The position numbers and the translations under genes were made by a program. 64,000 nt of DNA. It comes from Candidatus Borkfalkia faecavium (GTDB lineage Bacteria; Bacillota; Clostridia; Christensenellales; Borkfalkiaceae). Below the pieces are notes generated by a model, which worked only from the letters and a program-made list of their open reading frames with translations, was not told the DNA's origin and made no database searches. The DNA is taken from the NCBI GenBank assembly GCA_019114755.1, contig DXEW01000025.1, forward strand, positions 1 through 64,000, in the 5' to 3' direction. Below, in pieces: positions 47,840 to 55,304 of the stretch. How positions within the stretch are numbered: the stretch's first letter is position 1; the number at the start of each line of letters is the position of its first letter.

Positions 47840-48289
47840 TTATCTGTCTTTCGTGAAATTGCCCATGAACGCCGACACGATGACGGCCAGCATGGAGATG
47901 CCGTAGAACACGACGCCGACGATGGAGCCGTTCAGGCAGGCGCCCTTTTCGGGCGTATCCATGCCGGGGATGAACCACTGGTCGCCCGCGACGTCTGTAC
48001 GGGTGGAAACGAACACGCTGACGCTGACTGCGAGCAGGACGATGACCGCCAGGAGGATGATATAGCTCACCCAGTGGCTGGCCTTGTTCCCTGCCGCCAC
48101 CATCGCCGCGATGAGAAGCACCGCCAAGATGGTGAATACGACGGGGAGGGCGTTCATCTGCGTGCTGCCCAGATAGCCCGTGGTGGAATTGACGATGTAG
48201 ATGATCAGCCCTACGATCGCCATGACGCCCGCGAAGATGGAAACCCACGCCGCCGCGCTTTGATTTTTGACCCAGTTAGCCATGATCAT
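47840..48289 (-). CDS. Small four-helix membrane protein
   Basis: A 149-aa protein with four membrane helices (about 15-35, 50-68, 75-97, 125-145). Function is unknown. The start ATG overlaps the stop of the permuted GH3 gene (ATGA), and AAGGAGGCAAG lies just upstream, so it is translated with the GH3 and is probably a membrane partner of it. Confidence 0.8.
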   Translation of the reverse strand: MIMANWVKNQSAAAWVSIFAGVMAIVGLIIYIVNSTTGYLGSTQMNALPVVFTILAVLLIAAMVAAGNKASHWVSYIILLAVIVLLAVSVSVFVSTRTDVAGDQWFIPGMDTPEKGACLNGSIVGVVFYGISMLAVIVSAFMGNFTKDR

Positions 48290-51200
48290 CTTGCCTCCTT
48301 CTTATTTTTTCCGCGAATGCCGCAGACCACATACCCGACCACGCATGCCAGCGAGGCGACGGAGAACACGGTGATGAGCGAGATATACGTCGCACGGTAC
48401 CATGTCATCAGCCACTCGACGTGGGTGTTGACGTTCAGATCCATCGCATAGCTGCGGGAGAGCGCATACAATGCGTAGTGCATGTCGTCGTGGATGGCCT
48501 GCATCATGTCTGCGTCGCCGCGCAGCGCGTCTTCGCTCCAATAGCTGACGCTGTTGCCGAAGCCGCAGAAGTTGGTGGTGCCGAAGAGGATAGATTCCTT
48601 CGGCGCAGCCTTCAAAGAGACGCCCGTGAAGTCGGTGACGTTATAGCCCTTGAAGCCCCACTCGCCGCGCATGATATCGACCATGACCGCCTTATTGGCG
48701 CTGGATGCGACCGCGCCGATGCGGTTATACGAGCTCATGACGCCGAGCGCGCCTTCCGCGCCGTAACGGTTTGCAGTCTCCCCTGCCGCGATGGCCGTAT
48801 CGTCCATCTTGGAGGAGCGGCCCTTGCCGGTGAACATCTGATAGAGGTTGCGCAGTTCCAGCTCGCGCGCGCCCTGCTCGTTCATGAACACGGCGACGCC
48901 CGAACGGTTAGATTCCTGATCGTTGAAGGCCGCGTGCTTGATGTTGACCAGGCAGCCCTTGCTCTGGGCGCCCTGCACCACGGCGCTGCCCGTGAAGCCG
49001 GAGAGGATGGGATCTTCCGAATAATACTCGACGCCGCGGCCGTTATACGCATGGCGATGGATGTTGCCGCCGGGGCCGATCATGATGGGCAGGTTGTACA
49101 GCAGCGTCGATTCGCCGATGATCAGCTGCCCGTTCTCGTAGGCGAGTTCTTTGTTCCAGGTGTAGGCGAGGTTGATGGGAGCGGGCGCGATGCGCGTGCC
49201 GGTGGTCGCGTATTCGCCTTCCGCGTCTGCCATCGCCTGGCCGCGGTTCTGCGCCTCTTTCATGGTGTGGGAGTCGGAACCGCCGGGGCCGTCGTCTGCC
49301 GCATAGCCGTTGAATTCGATGGACGGGATACCCTGGATGTTGTGGAAGGCATTCGCCATGAAGTCGAGCGCTTCGGAGACGGGGATCTTGTTGACCAGCT
49401 CATCCCAGCGGGGATCGTCGAACTCGGCGCCCTTCATGTCGTTGAAGGTGAGGTCGGAAGAGGTGTCGCCGGTGATGATGTCGGAGGTGTCTTCCGTGGT
49501 CTCGATGGGGATGAAGTCGTTTTTGAGGAGCGATTCGAGCTTGCTGCCGTTCTTGACGGAAAGGCCTGCATAGGTGATGGGCCAGGTGCCGTTCCAGTCG
49601 CTGCGCGAGAGGTACTCCACTTCGCCGTCCAGCCCTTCGATCTGGTCGATGAAGGCGTTGACGTCCATGGCGTAGTCGCCCTCGGAGAGGCGGTTGGTGA
49701 TCTCGTTGCCCTCTGCGTTGACGGAGAAGGTCTCGGTGTCTTTGCTCCAGGTCCAGTCGTACACTTTAGAGGTGTCGCCCGCGGCTTCCTGCCCGTCGTT
49801 GTCGACCATGCCCGTCTCGCCCTTGGCGGCGAGGATGTTGTTCAAGGCGTCGTGCGAGTCGTCGCCGATGGCGAAGTAATAGGTGCCCGCATCCACCACA
49901 AAGGTCTTGGCGCCCTCGTAGTCGTAGCTGGCGAGGTTGGAAAGATCGACGTTGAGAACGATCGTCTCGCTGGCGCCGCCTGCGAGCACGTCTGTCTTTT
50001 CATAGTCGATGAGCTGGATGGCAGATTTTTCCACGCCGCCCTCGGTGTACGGGGTCTGCGCGTACAGCTGCACCACCGATTTGCCCGCAGCGCTGCCCGT
50101 GTTGGTGACGGTCACTTCCACGGTGGCGGTCTTCTTATCGGCTGCGATCTGCACGTCGCCCAGCTCCTGCTCGAAGGTGGTGTACGAGAGGCCGTAACCG
50201 AAGGGATAGGAAACTTCGTTGCTGTAGTTCCAAGTACCGGCAGTTGTGGCCGCGCGGTAGTCGGTGGCGGAGGTCACATAGGTGCCCGCCGCGGCATTGG
50301 CTGCGCCGCCGTTGCCTTCGATGACGTCGGCATAGCGGGTCTCATAATAGCGGTAACCCGTGTAGATGCCTTCCGCCTGGATGAGGTAAGAGTTGACGTT
50401 TTCGTCGCCCGTGTAATCGGCTTTATCCGCCCACACGATCTTGGAGCCGGCCTCTGCGCCGCCGTAGTTCCACATGGCGGGGGCGAGGGCGGAGTTGACC
50501 GCGTACACGTCGCCGAGGTGCCCGGAAGGAGCGGTCTCGCCCTTCAGGACGGAGGCGACGGCCTCAAAGCCGTACACGCCGGGGTAGCCGATCCACATGA
50601 CGGCGTCGATATCGGCGTCGTCTTTCAGGGCCTCGATCTCGAGGGCGCTGGAAGAGTTGAGCAGGACGATGACCTTGTCGAAGTTCTCCTTCGCCTCGTC
50701 GATGATCTCCTGTTCCTCTTTGCTGATGCCGAGGATGTTGCCCGTGTTCGTCTCTACGACGGTGGTGCCCGCATCCGACGTCGTCGTCCTGCCCACTTCA
50801 CCGGGGTAGAAGCTGACGTTTTCACCGCTCGTCCTGCCCAGCACGACGATGGCGGCGTCGCTGTATTCCTCATATGCCGAAGCATAGTCGGGGTTGTAGC
50901 CCGCCAGCTCGTCCGGGGTCAGCTCCATGGGATCGGAGCTGCTGACCGTTTCGCGCCAGACGGGCGCCTGTGCGCCGAAGCCCGCGCTGCCCCAGGTGAG
51001 GGTGTTGCAGTATGCCTCGTACGCCGCCAGCATTTCGGGGTTGACGTCGAACGCGGCTTGGAATGCCGCCGTGGCGGTGTTGCCCAGGTCGACCGTAGCC
51101 TTATCGGGGATGCTGCCGCCGCCCGTGCTGCCGTAATATGCGGCGTAGCTGCGCAGGCCGAACAGCGTCACCTTGGGTTTGCTGCCCGTGAGCGGGAGAG

Positions 51201-51477
51201 CGCTGTCTTCGTTTTTCAGAAGCACGAAGGACTCCGCAGCCTCGCGGATGGCGAAGTCTTTCAGGCCCGCTACCGCATCGGCAACGGACGTGAACTGCGT
51301 GCCGTACGACCACTCGCCGCTGTCGCTGTCTACGACCACCTGCGAGCTGAGCGCGTCCGTGTTCTCATCCAGCGAGCTGCGATAGTATTCCATGATGGAT
51401 GCCATTGCGATAGACAGCACCAACAGCATGGCGAAGAACATCGTCAGACCGCGGAAGATCTTAGTACTGATTCTCAT
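48286..51477 (-). CDS. Membrane-anchored GH3 glycosidase with permuted domain order
   Basis: A 1063-aa protein. Helix 1 (about 10-32) is followed by the GH3 C-domain (AAESFVLLKNEDSALPL near 75-95), a fibronectin-III-like region (about 450-560), and only then the TIM-barrel (about 690-990) with PGGNIHRHAYNGRGVEYYSE and the nucleophile Asp949 in YNVTDFTG. A second helix (about 1031-1053) ends the protein. Reversed GH3 order is known in Butyrivibrio and Ruminococcus beta-glucosidases. Two flanking helices imply the catalytic part is held outside the membrane. Confidence 0.9.
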   Translation of the reverse strand: MRISTKIFRGLTMFFAMLLVLSIAMASIMEYYRSSLDENTDALSSQVVVDSDSGEWSYGTQFTSVADAVAGLKDFAIREAAESFVLLKNEDSALPLTGSKPKVTLFGLRSYAAYYGSTGGGSIPDKATVDLGNTATAAFQAAFDVNPEMLAAYEAYCNTLTWGSAGFGAQAPVWRETVSSSDPMELTPDELAGYNPDYASAYEEYSDAAIVVLGRTSGENVSFYPGEVGRTTTSDAGTTVVETNTGNILGISKEEQEIIDEAKENFDKVIVLLNSSSALEIEALKDDADIDAVMWIGYPGVYGFEAVASVLKGETAPSGHLGDVYAVNSALAPAMWNYGGAEAGSKIVWADKADYTGDENVNSYLIQAEGIYTGYRYYETRYADVIEGNGGAANAAAGTYVTSATDYRAATTAGTWNYSNEVSYPFGYGLSYTTFEQELGDVQIAADKKTATVEVTVTNTGSAAGKSVVQLYAQTPYTEGGVEKSAIQLIDYEKTDVLAGGASETIVLNVDLSNLASYDYEGAKTFVVDAGTYYFAIGDDSHDALNNILAAKGETGMVDNDGQEAAGDTSKVYDWTWSKDTETFSVNAEGNEITNRLSEGDYAMDVNAFIDQIEGLDGEVEYLSRSDWNGTWPITYAGLSVKNGSKLESLLKNDFIPIETTEDTSDIITGDTSSDLTFNDMKGAEFDDPRWDELVNKIPVSEALDFMANAFHNIQGIPSIEFNGYAADDGPGGSDSHTMKEAQNRGQAMADAEGEYATTGTRIAPAPINLAYTWNKELAYENGQLIIGESTLLYNLPIMIGPGGNIHRHAYNGRGVEYYSEDPILSGFTGSAVVQGAQSKGCLVNIKHAAFNDQESNRSGVAVFMNEQGARELELRNLYQMFTGKGRSSKMDDTAIAAGETANRYGAEGALGVMSSYNRIGAVASSANKAVMVDIMRGEWGFKGYNVTDFTGVSLKAAPKESILFGTTNFCGFGNSVSYWSEDALRGDADMMQAIHDDMHYALYALSRSYAMDLNVNTHVEWLMTWYRATYISLITVFSVASLACVVGYVVCGIRGKNKKEAR

Positions 51478-51545
51478 GCCTTCCTCCTATAAAGATATTT
51501 TGCCTTTGGCCAAGAGCAAATATGCGTCTTTTCACGCACGCATGC

Positions 51546-51573
51546 AGTATAGCACGCCTTGAAAAATGCGCAA
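51546..51573 (-). promoter_or_regulatory. Permuted GH3 promoter
   Basis: On the minus strand TTGCGC (51568-51573), a 16-bp spacer and TATACT (51546-51551). Confidence 0.6.
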
Positions 51574-51584
51574 GGAGTTTTGCC

Positions 51585-51614
51585 ATAAACTGTCAAAAAT
51601 TTGACAGGATCTGA
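51585..51614 (-). promoter_or_regulatory. LytTR-type direct repeats at permuted GH3 promoter
   Basis: Read toward the gene: TCAGATCCT (51614-51606), 12 bp, ACAGTTTAT (51593-51585), which ends 33 bp before the -10. The sequence between also forms a palindrome, CTGTCAAA-N2-TTTGACAG (51590-51607). A single similar half-site (GCAGTTTTATGATAATTTTG) lies further upstream at about 51635-51654. Confidence 0.7.
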
Positions 51615-51670
51615 AAACGCCGTTCGATCCTTTCACAAAATTATCATAAAACTGCGCAGCGGCGGGAAGC

Positions 51671-51772
51671 AAAAAAGCCGCTCCCCTTGCGGAGGCGGCG
51701 AGATCGACAACTATTTTTCGCGGCAAAAGCCGCCCTGTCAATAAAAAAAGCCGCCCCCTTGCGGAGGCGGCG
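51671..51772 (-). terminator. Duplicated terminator after the histidine kinase gene
   Basis: Two near-identical terminators on the minus strand: CGCCGCCTCCGCAAGGGG(A/G)(G)CGGC followed by six or seven T, at 51671-51700 and 51743-51772 (period 72). Confidence 0.8.
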
Positions 51773-51798
51773 TTCATAAAATATAGGAAATGGAAAAA

Positions 51799-51908
51799 TT
51801 TTTATGCGGCGGGCGCGCTTTTTAAGCGGAGACCGGCGCGGGATACCCTATTTCAGCGGCAGCCGGCGCGGGCAAATACCCTTTTACGCGGCAGCCGGCG
51901 CAGGATCC
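51799..51908. repeat. Copies of the histidine kinase gene 3' end
   Basis: TTT(A/C)(A/C)GCGG(C/A)(A)G(C/A)CCGGCGC(G)GG-type units at 51821, 51851 and 51883 (periods 30 and 32), with a weaker one at 51801. The unit at 51883 is the real gene end; units 1 and 2 also share GGATACCC or AAATACCC. Confidence 0.85.
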
Positions 51909-53185
51909 GCCGCGGGGAGGATGATGTCCAGCTCGAACAGGCAATCGTCCTGGTGCATGTGCAGGGTGCCGCCGTAGCGCTCGACGATGAGGCGGATGCT
52001 CTTGACGCCGTAGCCGTGGTACTCCTTGTCGTGCTTGACGGTGACGGGCAGGCCGTCTTCAAAGCGGACGGGGGTGCCGCAGTAATTTTCCAGGCGGATG
52101 CTCAAAAAGCGGCGCTTGACGGAGGCGTTGAGGCGGATGACGCGGTGCTCGGTGTCCTCTTCGCGCAGGACGCTTTCGATGGCGTTGTCGAGCGCGTTGC
52201 CGAACAGGGAGGCGATATCGACGGGCTGCATGAAGGCGAGGCTTTCGCCGTCGATCATATAGGTGAAGCGGATGCCGTACTTTTCACACAAAAAGCTCTT
52301 TTCGGTGAGGATGGCGTCCAGCGTCTCGTTGCCCGTCTTGGCGATGTTGCCGTAGATCATCACCGCCTTTTCGATATCGGCGATGGAATGATCTCTCCCC
52401 TCCGCGCTCAGGTTGCGCAGGGCGGCGATCTGGTGCTTCAGGTCGTGACACTTGATGTTGATGAGGTCGATGGCCTCTTTAGAATAGGCGTACTGCCGCC
52501 GCTCGCGGCTCAGGATCTCTTCCAAAACCACCTTGTCCTGCTCGTTCTTGCGCGCCAGCACCCGCTGGGCGCGGCGTTCGAACACGCCGAACTGCAAAAA
52601 CAGCACCAGGGCGCAGCACAGCAGCGCGTAGCAGCGGTATAAAAAGTTCCACTCGTCCACCACGGGCACGAAGGAGGCGAGCACATAGGTGATGGCGAAG
52701 GTACAGGCGGAGATGATCAGCTCGAAGCCGCGCTCCTTCCTGCCCATGCCGACCTTGTCGCTGACGGGGAAGAACAGATAGAAGATGAGATACCCGCACA
52801 CATATACGCCCGCATAGATGAGCCGCGCCTGCCAGGGGGTGATGGAAGGGCCGATGCCCTCGTAGATCATGTGCAGAATGTCCCACAGGGCGTGCTGCAC
52901 GGCGAACGCCGCCACCGTGTAGAAGAGGATATCGAGGATGGGAAGGCGGAAGCAGAACACGCCGGCGGCAAAGGCGAGCACCAGGCAGATAAGGTAATGC
53001 AGCCCGAACGGGCCAACGGGGATAAAGGGCACGAAGTACAGCCCCGCCGAGAGGACGGCGACGGCGGCGATGCGCAGCCAGAACAGCCTGCGGCGCTCCT
53101 GCCGGCGCATCATCAGAAACAGCGGGATAAGGATCTCGTAAAAGAAATTCAGCTGCCCGACGAGGATCATACCATAGACGTTCAT
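51884..53185 (-). CDS. GHKL-domain sensor histidine kinase, AgrC-like
   Basis: A 433-aa membrane kinase. About six helices fill residues 1-210, then a coiled helix with the phospho-acceptor region (INIKCHDLKHQIAALR; His in KCHDLKHQ), and a GHKL ATPase domain (N-box GNALDNAIESVLREE; G-box YGVKSIRLIVERYGG). This is the partner type of LytTR regulators. Its ATG overlaps the regulator's stop. No AgrB/AgrD-like peptide genes are nearby, so the signal is unknown. Confidence 0.92.
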   Translation of the reverse strand: MNVYGMILVGQLNFFYEILIPLFLMMRRQERRRLFWLRIAAVAVLSAGLYFVPFIPVGPFGLHYLICLVLAFAAGVFCFRLPILDILFYTVAAFAVQHALWDILHMIYEGIGPSITPWQARLIYAGVYVCGYLIFYLFFPVSDKVGMGRKERGFELIISACTFAITYVLASFVPVVDEWNFLYRCYALLCCALVLFLQFGVFERRAQRVLARKNEQDKVVLEEILSRERRQYAYSKEAIDLINIKCHDLKHQIAALRNLSAEGRDHSIADIEKAVMIYGNIAKTGNETLDAILTEKSFLCEKYGIRFTYMIDGESLAFMQPVDIASLFGNALDNAIESVLREEDTEHRVIRLNASVKRRFLSIRLENYCGTPVRFEDGLPVTVKHDKEYHGYGVKSIRLIVERYGGTLHMHQDDCLFELDIILPAADPAPAAA

Positions 53186-53898
53186 TTCACGTTCGCCCCC
53201 GCGATGTAATCTGCCAGGCTGCTTAAAAACTGCTTTCTGCGCGGCCTGCTGATGCGAAGCTCGGTGCCGTCTTCCAGCACCGCCACATCTTCGCGCACCT
53301 CGTACATATAGGAGAGGTTGACGATGTAGCAGCTGTTGCAGCGGGAAAAGAGGTCTTGCGGCAGCTTTTCTTCGATGTGTTTGAGAGAGCCGCGGAAGGT
53401 GAGCTTCTCACCTTTGGTGTGGATGCAGATGTCGTGCGCGGCGACTTCGATATAGCGGATATCCGCGAAGGCGACCTTGCGCATCGCCCCGCCCGCGTTC
53501 ACCCACAGGCCGCTGACGCCCCGCCGCTCCGCCTCTTTGCGGATCTTATCCAGCTCTAAGGCGAAGTCGAAATAGGCGACGGGCTTGACGATGAACGCCT
53601 TGGCGCTCACTTTATAGCCGCGGATAGCCAGCTGCGCCATGTTGGTGACGAAGATGAGGCTGACGTCCTGATCCACCTTGCGCAGCTTTTCCGCCGCCTC
53701 CATGCCGTCCATCAGCGGCATCTTGATGTCCATGAACACGGCGTCGAACCCGCCCTTGTATTCGGAGATAAAGTCGAGCCCGTTCTCGTACTGGGTCACG
53801 CGGCAGCGGCCGCCGTGCTCGTAGGCGTAGCGCTCGGCGTACTGCCGCAGCTGCTCGCTCTGCTCCTTTTCGTTCTCGACGATGGCGATATTGAGCAT
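53182..53898 (-). CDS. LytTR-family response regulator
   Basis: A 238-aa regulator: receiver domain with acceptor Asp57 (FDAVFMDIKMPLMDG) and a C-terminal LytTR DNA-binding domain (about 140-235; VAAHDICIHTKGEKLTFRGSL, SRCNSCYIVNLSYM). ATG at 53896-53898 follows AGGGTGAGAAAT. It is transcribed ahead of its kinase with a four-base overlap. LytTR proteins bind 9-bp direct repeats 12 bp apart; such repeats occur at three glycosidase promoters in this window. Confidence 0.94.
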   Translation of the reverse strand: MLNIAIVENEKEQSEQLRQYAERYAYEHGGRCRVTQYENGLDFISEYKGGFDAVFMDIKMPLMDGMEAAEKLRKVDQDVSLIFVTNMAQLAIRGYKVSAKAFIVKPVAYFDFALELDKIRKEAERRGVSGLWVNAGGAMRKVAFADIRYIEVAAHDICIHTKGEKLTFRGSLKHIEEKLPQDLFSRCNSCYIVNLSYMYEVREDVAVLEDGTELRISRPRRKQFLSSLADYIAGANVK

Positions 53899-53918
53899 AT
53901 TTCTCACCCTGAAAAACT

Positions 53919-53951
53919 TAAAAAAGATCTGCTTTTGGCGCAGCCAAAAGC
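53919..53951 (-). terminator. Terminator-like hairpin in the regulator-kinase leader
   Basis: On the minus strand GCTTTTGGC TGC GCCAAAAGC then AGATCTTTTTT, between the promoter and the regulator ATG. It may attenuate the operon. Confidence 0.65.
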
Positions 53952-53974
53952 AACGGGGGCCTCCGTTCCATGAT

Positions 53975-54003
53975 TTTATAACATAGATCTTGCCGTAAGG
54001 CAA
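53975..54003 (-). promoter_or_regulatory. Response regulator-kinase promoter
   Basis: On the minus strand TTGCCT (53998-54003), a 17-bp spacer and TATAAA (53975-53980). I see no LytTR-type repeats 33 bp upstream of it. Confidence 0.55.
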
Positions 54004-54072
54004 TCGTTTCCCGCCCCGCCGCCTGCGCCTTTTTCGCGCGATTTTCGGCAGCGTTCGGCAATGTTTCGCAGC

Positions 54073-54159
54073 ATTCCGCCCTGTAAAAGGAAAAGCCGCC
54101 CCGCTTTTGCGGCCGTTCGTCCGAGTATTCCGCCCTGTAAAACGAAAAGACGCCCCGCT
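54073..54159. repeat. Duplicated unit after glycosyltransferase gene
   Basis: ATTCCGCCCTGTAAAA(G/C)GAAAAG followed by CGCCCCGCT occurs at 54073-54105 and 54127-54159 (period 54). Each copy carries one arm of a terminator, so the terminator has been doubled. Confidence 0.85.
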
Positions 54160-54177
54160 CCCAAGGGGAACGGGGCG
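54085..54177 (-). terminator. Tandem terminators after glycosyltransferase gene
   Basis: On the minus strand, the first is CGCCCCG ... CGGGGCG then TCTTTTCGTTTT (54141-54177). The second is GCCGC ... GCGGC then TTTTCCTTTT (54085-54113). Confidence 0.75.
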
Positions 54178-54197
54178 CGAAGATGCAGTTTGCCCGC

Positions 54198-55232
54198 TCA
54201 GCTGCAGCCCAGCTTTTTGCGGAAGAATTTGTAGCCCATGACGGTCGCCTTGCCCTGCAAACGGAAGGGCAGCCAGTTGACGATGGCGGGATAGGCGCGG
54301 AAGCGCAGGTACCTGTACATTTTGGGATCCGCGCTCTTGATGCAGCTCCACAGTTCTTTGAGGGCCGCCTTGCGCTTTTCCCGTTCGTCGGTACCGCCGG
54401 TGGTGAACATGACGGTGAGGGTCATGATGATGGCGATGTCGTGCTTCATATAGCGGAACAGGCCGCGCGGCAGCGCCGCAAGCTCGTCGTAGCTGTAGGC
54501 GGCGACCATCAGCTTCATCACCCGGATCTGCTGCTCGTAGCGCTTGACGATGTTTTGGGCGTTGACAGACTGGTCGTCTCTGCCGATAAAGTAGCGGTAC
54601 AGGTCGATGTCCATATAGTAGACGTTCTGCATGTACGGCAGCGGCTTGTAGGCGTAGATGTTATCGACGTAGAAGGTCTTTTCGGGGAGGACGGTGCCGC
54701 TCTTGCGCAGGAGGTCTGTGCGGTACAGGAGCGAATGCATCAGCAGCGCCGCCGAAGCGCGGAAGGGCTTGACCTTGTCCCAGCCGAAGAAGGTATCCGT
54801 CGGCATGTTTTTGGTGTACCGGCGCACCACCTGCTTGTGCTCGTCTAACTTTTCGTAGACGTAGTTGGCTATGTACAGGTCGGGCAGGGTCCCCTGCTCC
54901 CTGTGCTCGCGCATTCTGCAAAGCAGCGCCCGCAGGGCGGCTTCGTCCAGCCAGTCGTCCGAGTCGACGACCTTGTAGTACAGGCCGTTGGCGAGCTCTA
55001 AGCCCTTGTTGACGCCCGAACCGTGCCCGCCGTTGGGCTTGTGCACGGCGCGGACCGTCTGCGGATATTTAGCGGCGTATTCGTCGGCGATCTCGGCGGT
55101 GTTGTCGGAAGAGCCGTCGTTGACGATGACGATCTCGGCATCTTCCCCCGCGACCAGCAGCGAATCGATACAGCGCCGCATGTATGCGCCCGAATTATAA
55201 CACGGCACGGCAAAGGTGATCAGCTTTTGCAT
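54198..55232 (-). CDS. Glycosyltransferase family 2
   Basis: A 344-aa GT-A enzyme. The N-terminal FAVPCYNSGAYMRRCIDSLL, IVNDGSSDNTAEIA and the metal-binding VVDSDDWLD are GT2 hallmarks; a long helical C-terminal part follows. It probably adds a sugar to a surface polysaccharide or lipid; donor and acceptor are unknown. CATACGGAGGAAACCAT precedes the ATG. It lies 72 bp downstream of the third GH3 and may share its transcript. Confidence 0.93.
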   Translation of the reverse strand: MQKLITFAVPCYNSGAYMRRCIDSLLVAGEDAEIVIVNDGSSDNTAEIADEYAAKYPQTVRAVHKPNGGHGSGVNKGLELANGLYYKVVDSDDWLDEAALRALLCRMREHREQGTLPDLYIANYVYEKLDEHKQVVRRYTKNMPTDTFFGWDKVKPFRASAALLMHSLLYRTDLLRKSGTVLPEKTFYVDNIYAYKPLPYMQNVYYMDIDLYRYFIGRDDQSVNAQNIVKRYEQQIRVMKLMVAAYSYDELAALPRGLFRYMKHDIAIIMTLTVMFTTGGTDEREKRKAALKELWSCIKSADPKMYRYLRFRAYPAIVNWLPFRLQGKATVMGYKFFRKKLGCS

Positions 55233-55304
55233 ATGGTTTCCTCCGTATGTTCATGGGAACATATTCCTCGAAAAGTATCCTGCCGCCCGTATCATCACCG
55301 CACG

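Noticed and set aside
48421..51492. A 1023-codon plus-strand frame opposite the permuted GH3
   Set aside because: Shadow of the GH3 coding strand; no start site or recognisable domain.
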